Positions 38,268 to 43,611 of a stretch of 43,611 bases of DNA are shown here, piece after piece. Below the pieces are notes generated by a model. It was not told the origin of the DNA. It made no database searches and worked only from the letters and a program-made list of their open reading frames with translations. The stretch comes from a virus. The stretch is from IMG/VR virus record IMGVR_UViG_3300008050_000096, positions 1 through 43,611 of that record. One strand, given 5' to 3'. The translations under genes and the position numbers were made by a program. Position 1 is the stretch's first letter; the number at the start of each line of letters is the position of its first letter.

Positions 38268-38509
38268 AAATATTAGTAAAACTTGAAGGTCGGACACCAA
38301 CACTAACTGCAACTGAAAATAAAGTCAAATGTATATTGACATTGGGCAAGTCACATGATATAACAACTACTGGAGATGATACTAATGGGTTGGCTAACCG
38401 AATTGCGTATTCGCATAGAGTGTGGTTTGGTCAAAATCTCACAGGCGTAGATTATTTGCAATTTATAAAAGAGGATTTACTCGAACGAAGTACCCCGAAA
38501 GGAGATTGA
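38264..38509 (+). CDS. small early protein, unknown
   Basis: This 81-residue protein is co-translated from the preceding ATGA and has KILVKLEGRTPTLTATENKV. It is not a clear family member, because it lacks the GxYY start and the MExI tail. Its 3' end GAAAGGAGATTGATGG supplies RBS and start for the next gene. Confidence 0.6.
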   Translation: MKILVKLEGRTPTLTATENKVKCILTLGKSHDITTTGDDTNGLANRIAYSHRVWFGQNLTGVDYLQFIKEDLLERSTPKGD

Positions 38510-38745
38510 TGGAATTAACACTTTACATTTTAGCACTACTGGTGATATTATTCTCTCTATGTGCAGTGGTATGGATTTTATCAGCAATATCAGGAGAATC
38601 ATTTTTTCGCGCAATGAAGAAGATTCCATTTTTAAGGAAACTTTTACTTGCATTTGTAATTTTTTGCCCTATAATCAATCACACATTAGCGATGTTGTGT
38701 ATAGGTGCATGGGTCGCATTTTTTATAGAGGCTATTAAGGATTAA
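38509..38745 (+). CDS. small membrane protein (two TM)
   Basis: ATG 38509 (MELTLYILALLVILFSLCAV) overlaps the upstream stop by one base. The 78-residue protein has hydrophobic helices at about residues 4-25 and 45-73, separated by a basic loop (RAMKKIPFLRK). Function unknown. Confidence 0.65.
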   Translation: MELTLYILALLVILFSLCAVVWILSAISGESFFRAMKKIPFLRKLLLAFVIFCPIINHTLAMLCIGAWVAFFIEAIKD

Positions 38746-38756
38746 GGAGATTATAC

Positions 38757-39527
38757 ATGTCAAAAGTTACGAGAAGTGAAAAGTTGAAGAAATATGTTGT
38801 CGTTATTCGGGAGAATGTCGTGCATAATTTGGACGGTGAAGATCGCAGAAAATTGCTTTCCGAAATCTATATGCTAAAACCTAATACTGTGATGTCTGGT
38901 GGCACATGGCGAGAATATCAAAAAGTATATTATCGTGAGATTGTAGGTGAGCGAGGCACTGATATTGGAATGGAGAATGCACAATCCTATATTTCAGTTT
39001 CTGGTTGCGTGGACGATCTCATTGATCTTAATTTTAAGAGTTCAGCATTGGAGACTAATAATATAAAGGTTGTAAAAACATATGCGAACAACAAATTTAT
39101 GAAGCGTGACCGTGAAACTTCATTCCATCGTGAATACGAACTGGACGTTGATGAAGACGGCAACCCATACATGAAGCGTGTGGACAAGAATGCTCCGCAA
39201 CCTGCAACGCCTCCTGCACCTAAAGTGAAGGCAGACTTCTCAACGATTCCTGCGGGATCGAAGTATCTATACTCAAGGCTTAACACTCCAGATGGTGAAT
39301 GTATCGTGGTGACTGATGTAATGCACTGGTTGCAGAACAACTCCCAGAATGATACTATGATCAGTGGTATGGATACAAGTCTGGACGCACTTGCCCCTGC
39401 GGGATGGAGTGAACTTGGATCAACGGTGATTGAACCTGACGATGGCGACTTTGATGCACTTGAAAAGGCATTGCAAGCCGATCCAGATTGGGGCAGTGAT
39501 CCAACATTCGATCAGTTCAACGCATAA
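38757..39527 (+). CDS. hypothetical protein, 256 aa
   Basis: The product starts MSKVTRSEKLKKYVVVIREN, with RBS AAGGAG. It has a helical or charged N-terminal part, a Pro/Ala linker (APQPATPPAPKVKADFS, about residues 145-162) and a C-terminal acidic region ending DWGSDPTFDQFNA. No family was recognised. It overlaps the next member by one base. Confidence 0.65.
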   Translation: MSKVTRSEKLKKYVVVIRENVVHNLDGEDRRKLLSEIYMLKPNTVMSGGTWREYQKVYYREIVGERGTDIGMENAQSYISVSGCVDDLIDLNFKSSALETNNIKVVKTYANNKFMKRDRETSFHREYELDVDEDGNPYMKRVDKNAPQPATPPAPKVKADFSTIPAGSKYLYSRLNTPDGECIVVTDVMHWLQNNSQNDTMISGMDTSLDALAPAGWSELGSTVIEPDDGDFDALEKALQADPDWGSDPTFDQFNA

Positions 39528-39829
39528 TGAAACGGGTTGACATATCAGATATGGTTATTGGCGAACCATATCTAATTTACTTCCACGATCATGTGGAAAT
39601 AGCTATTGGGGTCTACCAAGGTGATGGTGATAATGATCATCTTGGAAAGGGGATCTTTTTTAAAGTCAACTATCGTATAATTAGAGGTGATTATGTTGAC
39701 AATGAGCATTTCTATGAGTATTCAGAGGTTGATGGTGAAGATGTGCTAGATGAGGACTATGCTCCCCCTGATGAAATTTTTCACTTGACAAGTCACGAAT
39801 ATTATGTGAGTATCATCGACACAATTTAA
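39527..39829 (+). CDS. member of expanded early protein family (terminal type)
   Basis: This 100-residue protein has ISDMVIGEPYLIYFHDHVEI and the tail IFHLTSHEYYVSIIDTI. The tail lacks GGAG, and the next gene has its own AAGGAG after the stop, again as expected for the rule. Confidence 0.65.
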   Translation: MKRVDISDMVIGEPYLIYFHDHVEIAIGVYQGDGDNDHLGKGIFFKVNYRIIRGDYVDNEHFYEYSEVDGEDVLDEDYAPPDEIFHLTSHEYYVSIIDTI

Positions 39830-39844
39830 CAAAGGAGATATAAT

Positions 39845-40192
39845 ATGAGTGCAAGGCGTAAGAAAAAACACAGTCATTTTAACCAAGTCCCGAAATTCTG
39901 TACTACAGATGTTGAAGGTGCTTGTCACATTTACGAATTGAAGAATAAGCTTGAAGGCATGGGAACGATCGAAGCACTATATACTTGTGTGAAGATGGTT
40001 CGCTATGATGGCACTGATGCGATGGTCGAAGACCCGCAGGGCGAAAACGCCAAAAGTCTCTTCTTGGAAATCCGTACTGGATCTCACCTCCCCTTGGAAA
40101 CTGAAGGGTTGGAATTGACTTGGTATGAACATGATGACGATCCAAATATGGAAATCACTCTTGAGGAGATAATAACTATGTGTGCTATTTAG
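39845..40192 (+). CDS. hypothetical protein, 115 aa
   Basis: The protein opens MSARRKKKHSHFNQVPKF with RBS AAGGAG. It is basic at the start and acidic at the end (ITLEEIITMCAI). DVEGACHIYELKNKLEGMGT and LEIRTGSHLPLETEGLELTW suggest a small alpha/beta fold. Function unknown. Confidence 0.65.
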   Translation: MSARRKKKHSHFNQVPKFCTTDVEGACHIYELKNKLEGMGTIEALYTCVKMVRYDGTDAMVEDPQGENAKSLFLEIRTGSHLPLETEGLELTWYEHDDDPNMEITLEEIITMCAI

Positions 40193-40205
40193 CATCAAAA
40201 ATAGA

Positions 40206-40234
40206 TTGACATTGATACGGATTCCGTATACAAT
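40206..40234 (+). promoter_or_regulatory. sigma70-type early promoter
   Basis: TTGACA, 17 nt, TACAAT, driving the gene at 40295. Confidence 0.78.
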
Positions 40235-40294
40235 GAGTCCTTCTGAAATAGAGAGAGTTTTATTAAACAAATAAATAACAAGGAGATAGAAACT

Positions 40295-40771
40295 ATGTGT
40301 AAAGGAAAATGTAATACAAGTGCCACAGACGAACAGTACAACGCAGTTCGCAATCGTGTTGAGCGTATGGTAGAAGGTGCGATGGATCGTTTGGAAGAAG
40401 TGGTTCTCGGAATGCAGGAAACTGCGTCTATTGAAATCGCAGAAGTAAACCGCAAGTTGTGGGACGGCATGACCAAGGCTGAGTTGGTTGCAGGTATCGT
40501 TGACTCAAACGACATGCTCTCATTTGATGGACTGATGGAACGTGAAGATGTTCAGACTGCTATGGCAAAATCGCAGGACATCCAGTTCAACGCCTTCCAG
40601 AAAGCAGGTGAAATTGGTGGAGCAGTGTTCAACGCTGAAGTTACCATCAACGACCAAGCTGAAAAGATCATGGAAGAATTTGTGATCTTCGGCATGTGCG
40701 ACAATGTTAAGACCATGCTTGTGGACTTTGAAAGTTTTATCGACAGTAAACTGTCGGCAATCCAAGCCTAA
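40295..40771 (+). CDS. helical early protein, unknown
   Basis: The 158-residue protein has RBS AAGGAG and starts MCKGKCNTSATDEQYNAVRN. It is predicted mostly helical (VERMVEGAMDRLEEVVLGMQ and AFQKAGEIGGAVFNAEVTIN). Two N-terminal Cys are close together. It is a one-gene unit ended by a GC-rich hairpin. Function unknown. Confidence 0.7.
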   Translation: MCKGKCNTSATDEQYNAVRNRVERMVEGAMDRLEEVVLGMQETASIEIAEVNRKLWDGMTKAELVAGIVDSNDMLSFDGLMEREDVQTAMAKSQDIQFNAFQKAGEIGGAVFNAEVTINDQAEKIMEEFVIFGMCDNVKTMLVDFESFIDSKLSAIQA

Positions 40772-40790
40772 CGGCTTACCCTCCAAAGAA

Positions 40791-40812
40791 CCTGCCCCTT
40801 CGGGGGGGCAGG
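40791..40812 (+). terminator. terminator-like hairpin
   Basis: CCTGCCCC, TTCG tetraloop, then GGGGGGCAGG, followed by GGATTTT. Confidence 0.75.
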
Positions 40813-40832
40813 GGATTTTAGAGAAAAAGATG

Positions 40833-40860
40833 TTGGCACATTGATGTGAGTGTGTATAAT
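40833..40860 (+). promoter_or_regulatory. sigma70-type promoter of tRNA cluster
   Basis: TTGGCA, 16 nt, TATAAT ends 18 bp before the first tRNA half. Its spacer end (GAGTGTG) matches that of the 12392 promoter. Confidence 0.78.
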
Positions 40861-40878
40861 AGATCACATAACAAAGAA

Positions 40879-41122
40879 CATTGGGTCGCTTAATGTGTAA
40901 AGCACCTTCACCAAGAGAAAGAAAGCCGATTGCGGATGTCTCCAAGTGTCTCGTACAAGACCACGGGGATTGAGGTAAGTGCGAGTATGGAAACTAGGAT
41001 GCGTCAATGGATGTAGGGGATCGATACCCGAAATCTGGAGATAGTCAAAGGAAATGGAAACGTGAAGGAGAAATGGTAATGATACAAATTATTGTATCTG
41101 GGTTCGAATCCCCCCCCAATGA
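40879..41122 (+). tRNA. interrupted tRNA 1 (long variable arm), insert in anticodon loop
   Basis: The 5' half CATTGGG-TC-GCTT...AAGC-A-CCTTC (40879-40909) and the 3' half GAAGG (41064-41068) to CCCAATG-A (41115-41122) form a perfect 7-bp acceptor stem and a 5-bp anticodon stem. T-loop TTCGAAT is at 41103-41109. The variable region is long, with a 7-bp hairpin (41081-41098), so it is class II-like (Leu, Ser or Tyr type). Two T-stem pairs mismatch. About 147-154 nt separate the halves. The anticodon cannot be read, because the splice points are unknown. Confidence 0.7.
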
Positions 41123-41145
41123 TACCAATTTTGAAGTAATAGATA

Positions 41146-41315
41146 CAAGCGGTAGTTTAATAGAGAAAAATACCTAGAAGTTGTGGGAATGGAAGCGTAC
41201 AAGTGCCAATCGATCGTAGGCGAAGACGTTAGTATTTCTAAGAGTGCGGGACTAATTGACCCAAGCAAACAACATTGACATCTAGGAGTTGGCGGTTCGA
41301 ATCCGTGTCGCTTGA
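41146..41315 (+). tRNA. interrupted tRNA 2, insert in anticodon loop
   Basis: The acceptor CAAGCGG (41146-41152) pairs with TCGCTTG (41308-41314), with one wobble. The D-arm is TAGTTT...AAATA, and anticodon stem CCTAG (41173-41177) pairs with CTAGG (41282-41286). T-loop TTCGAAT is at 41296-41302; the T-stem has one mismatch at its base. The 104 nt between the stem halves include TTGT/ACAA pairing near the ends. A TTGACAT stretch sits just before the 3' stem; a full loop there would read GAC, but this is only one option. Confidence 0.75.
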
Positions 41316-41337
41316 TTCCATTTTTGAAGTACATAAA

Positions 41338-41581
41338 CAGCGGGTAGCTCAGGTGGTGGAGCAACCATCGTGAATAGATAAAAAAGCAGGTTACGAGTTA
41401 TTGTAGTGTACAATGCAGTGCTAGTAATTCTGACAAGTATTGAAGGCTTAAGGTGACGGGATGCCCGAAGATAGGTGGTTGCAACCATCTTGAAAGGTAT
41501 ACATCGAGTAGTAACGGTTCCCCGATTTGGCAATACACGGTAACATATGGTAGGTCGGATGTTCGAATCATCCCCCGCTGA
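41338..41581 (+). tRNA. interrupted tRNA 3, insert in anticodon loop
   Basis: This is the clearest of the three. The acceptor CAGCGGG/CCCGCTG is perfect, the D-arm is TAGCTCAGGTGGTGGAGCA, and the anticodon stem is ACCAT (41364-41368) with ATGGT (41547-41551). The variable loop is AGGTC, and the T-arm is GGATG-TTCGAAT-CATCC with a perfect stem. The 178 nt between stem halves begin CGTG and contain CACG (41536-41539) just before a 7-nt GTAACAT. Removal at those points would leave a 7-nt loop with anticodon AAC, but this is not proven. Confidence 0.82.
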
Positions 41582-41587
41582 CATCAT

Positions 41588-42262
41588 TTAAAACTTAAGT
41601 TTACGACCCTTTTTCCAACCATTGGGGATTGGGTCTGTTTTCTTAATTCTTTTAGATTCTTTTAGTTCTAGGTTATATATCCACATTGTTCCATAATGCG
41701 AATTACCAGATCCCTTTTGACGTTTAGAATTCGCTAATCCGATTTTGTTCTTTGACTCTTCAGTATGTTTCATACCCGTGAAGTGTGATGTTGGAGTATA
41801 TCTTCCTTCTGAAATTGCTAATTGCAACCCCTCCGAAACTCTTTGACTAAAATATTCTTTAAATTCTTTAGTTTCCGACAATTCTTTAATCTTTGCAAAC
41901 CCTCTTTCGTGTCCAAGTTTTTGAGCTTCCTTATAGTTTTTCTGATTATGGATTAGAACACCCAAGTTATTAGCATTTACGTGATCCCATCCACCAGTAC
42001 CACCAAGTTTGATATTATATGTATCTGCTCTTTTGATGAATTCGGAATCAACAATTTTAGCTTCCATATCACTAGCATCTTGCTCATTATCATATACGAA
42101 TAAAATATCTTTAGTGAAATGATCAACTCCATATTTCTCTATCGCCCGTTCAATGAGTAATCCTGAACCCATATAGTTGTCGTTTATATCTTCGGTTTTA
42201 TGTTTACCAATGTAAATTTTGTTGTTGACAGTATTCGTAATTTTGTATATAGTGTATTTCAT
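41588..42262 (-). CDS. GIY-YIG homing endonuclease (free-standing)
   Basis: The 224-residue protein begins MKYTIYKITNTVNNKIYIGK with the GIY-YIG core (TIY and YIG), followed by LLIERAIEKYGVDHF. Its C-terminal DNA-binding part includes HFTGMKHTEESKNKIG, a NUMOD3-type element. It resembles the Seg-type phage endonucleases. It lies tail-to-tail with the interrupted tRNA cluster; the stop is 7 bp from tRNA 3. Its promoter-RBS module is CTAAATAGTTATAGGAG. T4 also has a Seg gene beside its tRNA cluster. Confidence 0.88.
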   Translation of the reverse strand: MKYTIYKITNTVNNKIYIGKHKTEDINDNYMGSGLLIERAIEKYGVDHFTKDILFVYDNEQDASDMEAKIVDSEFIKRADTYNIKLGGTGGWDHVNANNLGVLIHNQKNYKEAQKLGHERGFAKIKELSETKEFKEYFSQRVSEGLQLAISEGRYTPTSHFTGMKHTEESKNKIGLANSKRQKGSGNSHYGTMWIYNLELKESKRIKKTDPIPNGWKKGRKLKF

Positions 42263-42268
42263 AAGTTG

Positions 42269-42285
42269 CTCCTATAACTATTTAG
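42269..42285 (-). promoter_or_regulatory. late-promoter-like element fused to RBS
   Basis: CTAAATAGTTATAGGAG on the minus strand, 6 bp before the GIY-YIG ATG. It is identical in its first 15 bases to the element of the endonuclease leader at 20618-20633. Confidence 0.6.
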
Positions 42286-42302
42286 GGGCAGGTTCAATAA
42301 AA

Positions 42303-42321
42303 GTTCAATAAAATATTGAAC
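42303..42321. other. 8-bp inverted repeat
   Basis: GTTCAATA, AAA, TATTGAAC. On the minus strand it is followed by TTTT; an adjacent extra GTTCAATA copy lies just upstream. Confidence 0.5.
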
Positions 42322-42343
42322 TATTTAACTATAGGAGGTTATT

Positions 42344-42562
42344 ATGATTATGCAATATTTGATAGGACTAGGTATACTGGTCGCAATGATTGTTTACCCG
42401 ATTTTGTTTTGTTGGTGTTCATATAAGCTTACAGGCGATCATCTGTGTGATGGTGAATATGGATTCCTTGGTGGGTTTATGTTTGCATATATTTTTCCAC
42501 TTGCAATTGCTATGATTCTGGCATTACCACTTGTTATATATCAATCTATCTTTGGCGGTTAA
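42344..42562 (+). CDS. small membrane protein (two TM)
   Basis: The 72-residue protein has two hydrophobic stretches (residues 4-28 and 45-68) around an acidic Cys-containing loop (CWCSYKLTGDHLCDGEYG). RBS AGGAGG lies 6 bp upstream. It precedes the tandem array of small genes with shared tails. Function unknown. Confidence 0.68.
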   Translation: MIMQYLIGLGILVAMIVYPILFCWCSYKLTGDHLCDGEYGFLGGFMFAYIFPLAIAMILALPLVIYQSIFGG

Positions 42563-42563
42563 T

Positions 42564-42797
42564 GTGGTAGAAATCAACGAACGCCAGTACATGATGGATC
42601 TTGGCGATGAGCATATGATCGTCTGGGAGCGACACCCTTCTGTGGTGATGTTGAAATACGTCAGTATAAATAATCAGAGAACTATTATAAGGGAATATAC
42701 TCGCAGTTCATTTGCTATCGGAATACATCCCGTTCGTAGATTTTTCCGCTTGACAGATGAAGAAGTTAAGTGTATGGTATTACCAAGAATTATTTAG
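42564..42797 (+). CDS. tandem small protein, shared-tail array member 1
   Basis: The GTG start follows the previous stop by 1 bp (MVEINERQYMMDLGDEHMIV, 77 residues). The tail FFRLTDEEVKCMVLPRII is nearly identical in members 2-4, while the middle differs. The pattern of a variable body and a constant C-terminus links it to the about 100-residue early family. The end codes for a segment that may serve as promoter and RBS for member 2. Confidence 0.68.
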   Translation: MVEINERQYMMDLGDEHMIVWERHPSVVMLKYVSINNQRTIIREYTRSSFAIGIHPVRRFFRLTDEEVKCMVLPRII

Positions 42798-42805
42798 GAG
42801 GTAAT

Positions 42806-43030
42806 ATGGTTGAAATAACAGAAGATGAATGGATGTACCTTGGTGGACACCGCATCATGTGGCAGAGAATGGGGCAATATGATGCTCTCTATTACTGTAG
42901 AGAAGGTATGGGAATGACTCGTCTGAAATTGACAGTTCCCGTCAAACCTATACTAAGAAGTAAAACTCATCGTTATTTCTCCTTGACAGAACAGGAAGTA
43001 ATTGATATGGTATTACCAAGAATTATTTAG
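42806..43030 (+). CDS. tandem small protein, shared-tail array member 2
   Basis: ATG 42806, with AGGAGG 6 bp upstream (MVEITEDEWMYLGGHRIMWQ, 74 residues). The first 8 residues resemble member 1 (MVEI), suggesting a fairly recent duplication. The tail YFSLTEQEVIDMVLPRII is shared. Function unknown. Confidence 0.7.
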   Translation: MVEITEDEWMYLGGHRIMWQRMGQYDALYYCREGMGMTRLKLTVPVKPILRSKTHRYFSLTEQEVIDMVLPRII

Positions 43031-43038
43031 GAGGTAGT

Positions 43039-43263
43039 ATGAAATTGTATATTAATGCCCGTCTTCCAAAGTCTGGAAACATATTGAAGCGTGGGTTCTT
43101 TTGTGGAACTTGCGAGTTGACATTATACACTATAAAAAACTACACATTGACTAATCCTGTCATCATTAAAGAAACAAATTCTGTAAGTTCCTTCAGAGAT
43201 TCTACGTTTTGGATATTGACAGATGAAGAAGTTCAGCGTATGGTATTACCAAGAATAATTTAA
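43039..43263 (+). CDS. tandem small protein, shared-tail array member 3
   Basis: ATG 43039 after AGGAGG (MKLYINARLPKSGNILKRGF, 74 residues). The body is unrelated by eye to members 1 and 2; the tail WILTDEEVQRMVLPRII is nearly the same. Function unknown. Confidence 0.7.
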   Translation: MKLYINARLPKSGNILKRGFFCGTCELTLYTIKNYTLTNPVIIKETNSVSSFRDSTFWILTDEEVQRMVLPRII

Positions 43264-43271
43264 GGAGGAGC

Positions 43272-43535
43272 ATGAAAGAACTTGATATAGATCGTATATA
43301 TAACCAACAAACCCCTGACAATGTTACGGGAATAGTGGGAATGAGAAACATTCTATCGTGGTCTAGGGGAAGTAATATATTCTCTTGGTTGACATTTCAT
43401 AGCGAGTACGGTGAAGCGTGTGGCGTTGATCTGAAGGTCACAAAGCTTCCATTCATCCATAAGGTAAATAGAAATCGCTATTTTATATTGACAGATGAAG
43501 AAGTTGAGCGTATGGTATTACCAAGAATTATTTAA
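43272..43535 (+). CDS. tandem small protein, shared-tail array member 4
   Basis: ATG 43272 after AAGGAGG (MKELDIDRIYNQQTPDNVTG, 87 residues). The tail YFILTDEEVERMVLPRII matches the others. Function unknown. Confidence 0.7.
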   Translation: MKELDIDRIYNQQTPDNVTGIVGMRNILSWSRGSNIFSWLTFHSEYGEACGVDLKVTKLPFIHKVNRNRYFILTDEEVERMVLPRII

Positions 43536-43544
43536 GGAGGTATT

Positions 43545-43611
43545 ATGAAGAAAATAATTTTTGAAAAGGGTCAACGTGTTACCGTTGAGAATTATCCTAA
43601 AAATGGTTATA
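43545..43611 (+). CDS. small protein, 3' partial
   Basis: ATG 43545 follows AAGGAGG from the fourth gene-end module and reads MKKIIFEKGQRVTVENYPKN before the window ends. It is likely the next member of the array; whether it carries the same tail cannot be seen. Confidence 0.6.
   Translation, partial: MKKIIFEKGQRVTVENYPKNGY

Larger units (their letters stand above)
42750..43547 (+). repeat. four copies of a 56-57 bp gene-end module
   Basis: Copies run from TTGACA to the next ATG at 42750-42808, 42983-43041, 43216-43274 and 43488-43547. Each encodes LT(D/E)xEVxxMVLPRII, the stop and AGGAGG. TTGACA (codons for Leu-Thr) and a TATGGT 17 nt later could also form a weak promoter. Bodies between copies are unlike each other. 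Confidence 0.75.

Noticed and set aside
41014-41030. tRNA T-arm-like GGG-TATCGAT-CCC on the minus strand in insert 1
   Set aside because: The loop lacks the TTC core, and no matching D or anticodon arm is present on that strand.
41037-41046. Group I intron P7-like GAGATAGTC in tRNA insert 1
   Set aside because: No matching GACTA in the right place within the insert (only ACTA in AAACTAGG), no clear P3-P8 core, and the insert is only about 150 nt. I do not call it a group I intron without a model hit.
41089-41587. Minus-strand frames across the tRNA cluster
   Set aside because: They read the reverse complement of conserved tRNA arms (the GFEP-type phrase from TTCGAAT) and have no RBS.
42303-42321. 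Repeated GTTCAATA as a CRISPR or integration repeat
   Set aside because: Only two short copies, one forming a simple hairpin; no spacer arrangement.

Overview
The window is a stretch of a large tailed-phage genome (Caudoviricetes), AT-rich and densely packed with genes that often overlap by 1-4 bases. Three things point to a phage: tail-fibre, collar and LamG adhesion genes; a lysozyme/holin pair; and many tiny early genes. A recurring late-promoter-like motif resembles the T4-type TATAAATA element, which suggests T4-like late transcription. The host is probably a gammaproteobacterium; a marine host is only a guess.

Layout. 1-12.1 kb (+): late virion genes for tail fibre and adhesion proteins, then DUF1353, a membrane cysteine-peptidase-like protein and a membrane GAF-like protein. 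12.1-16.3 kb (+): a gap with a mobile-element scar, then an early or middle operon (DUF6378-like, metallophosphoesterase, sugar-nucleotide reductase, small basic proteins) and the lysozyme. 16.3-35.6 kb (mostly -): holin-like protein, small proteins, a WGR-DNA ligase, a homing-endonuclease-like gene, an M16 peptidase, a DUF2201/VWA protein, a DNA methyltransferase, a ParB-like protein, a MoxR AAA ATPase, an L7/L12 C-terminal-domain protein, and many about 100-residue paralogues. 35.6-43.6 kb (+): more early genes, an acyl-carrier-like protein, a three-tRNA cluster, a GIY-YIG endonuclease (-), and a tandem array of small genes with shared 3' ends.

Expression. Early units start at clean TTGACA-N16/17-TATAAT promoters, often followed by a leader ending AACAACGGAGG. 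Late units use a compact element, roughly nTAARTA-n-TTAnAnGGAG, in which the promoter nearly abuts the ribosome binding site.

The most unusual content: (1) three tandem tRNA genes, each split at the anticodon loop by 100-180 nt inserts that look too short for ordinary group I introns; (2) an expanded family of about 100-residue early proteins whose conserved C-terminal tail encodes the Shine-Dalgarno of the next gene, giving cassette-like arrays; (3) a duplicated, structured 115-bp leader of a homing-endonuclease gene, with one intact copy, one N-terminal scar and a separate C-terminal scar elsewhere. All family assignments come from reading motifs by eye; no database search was run.
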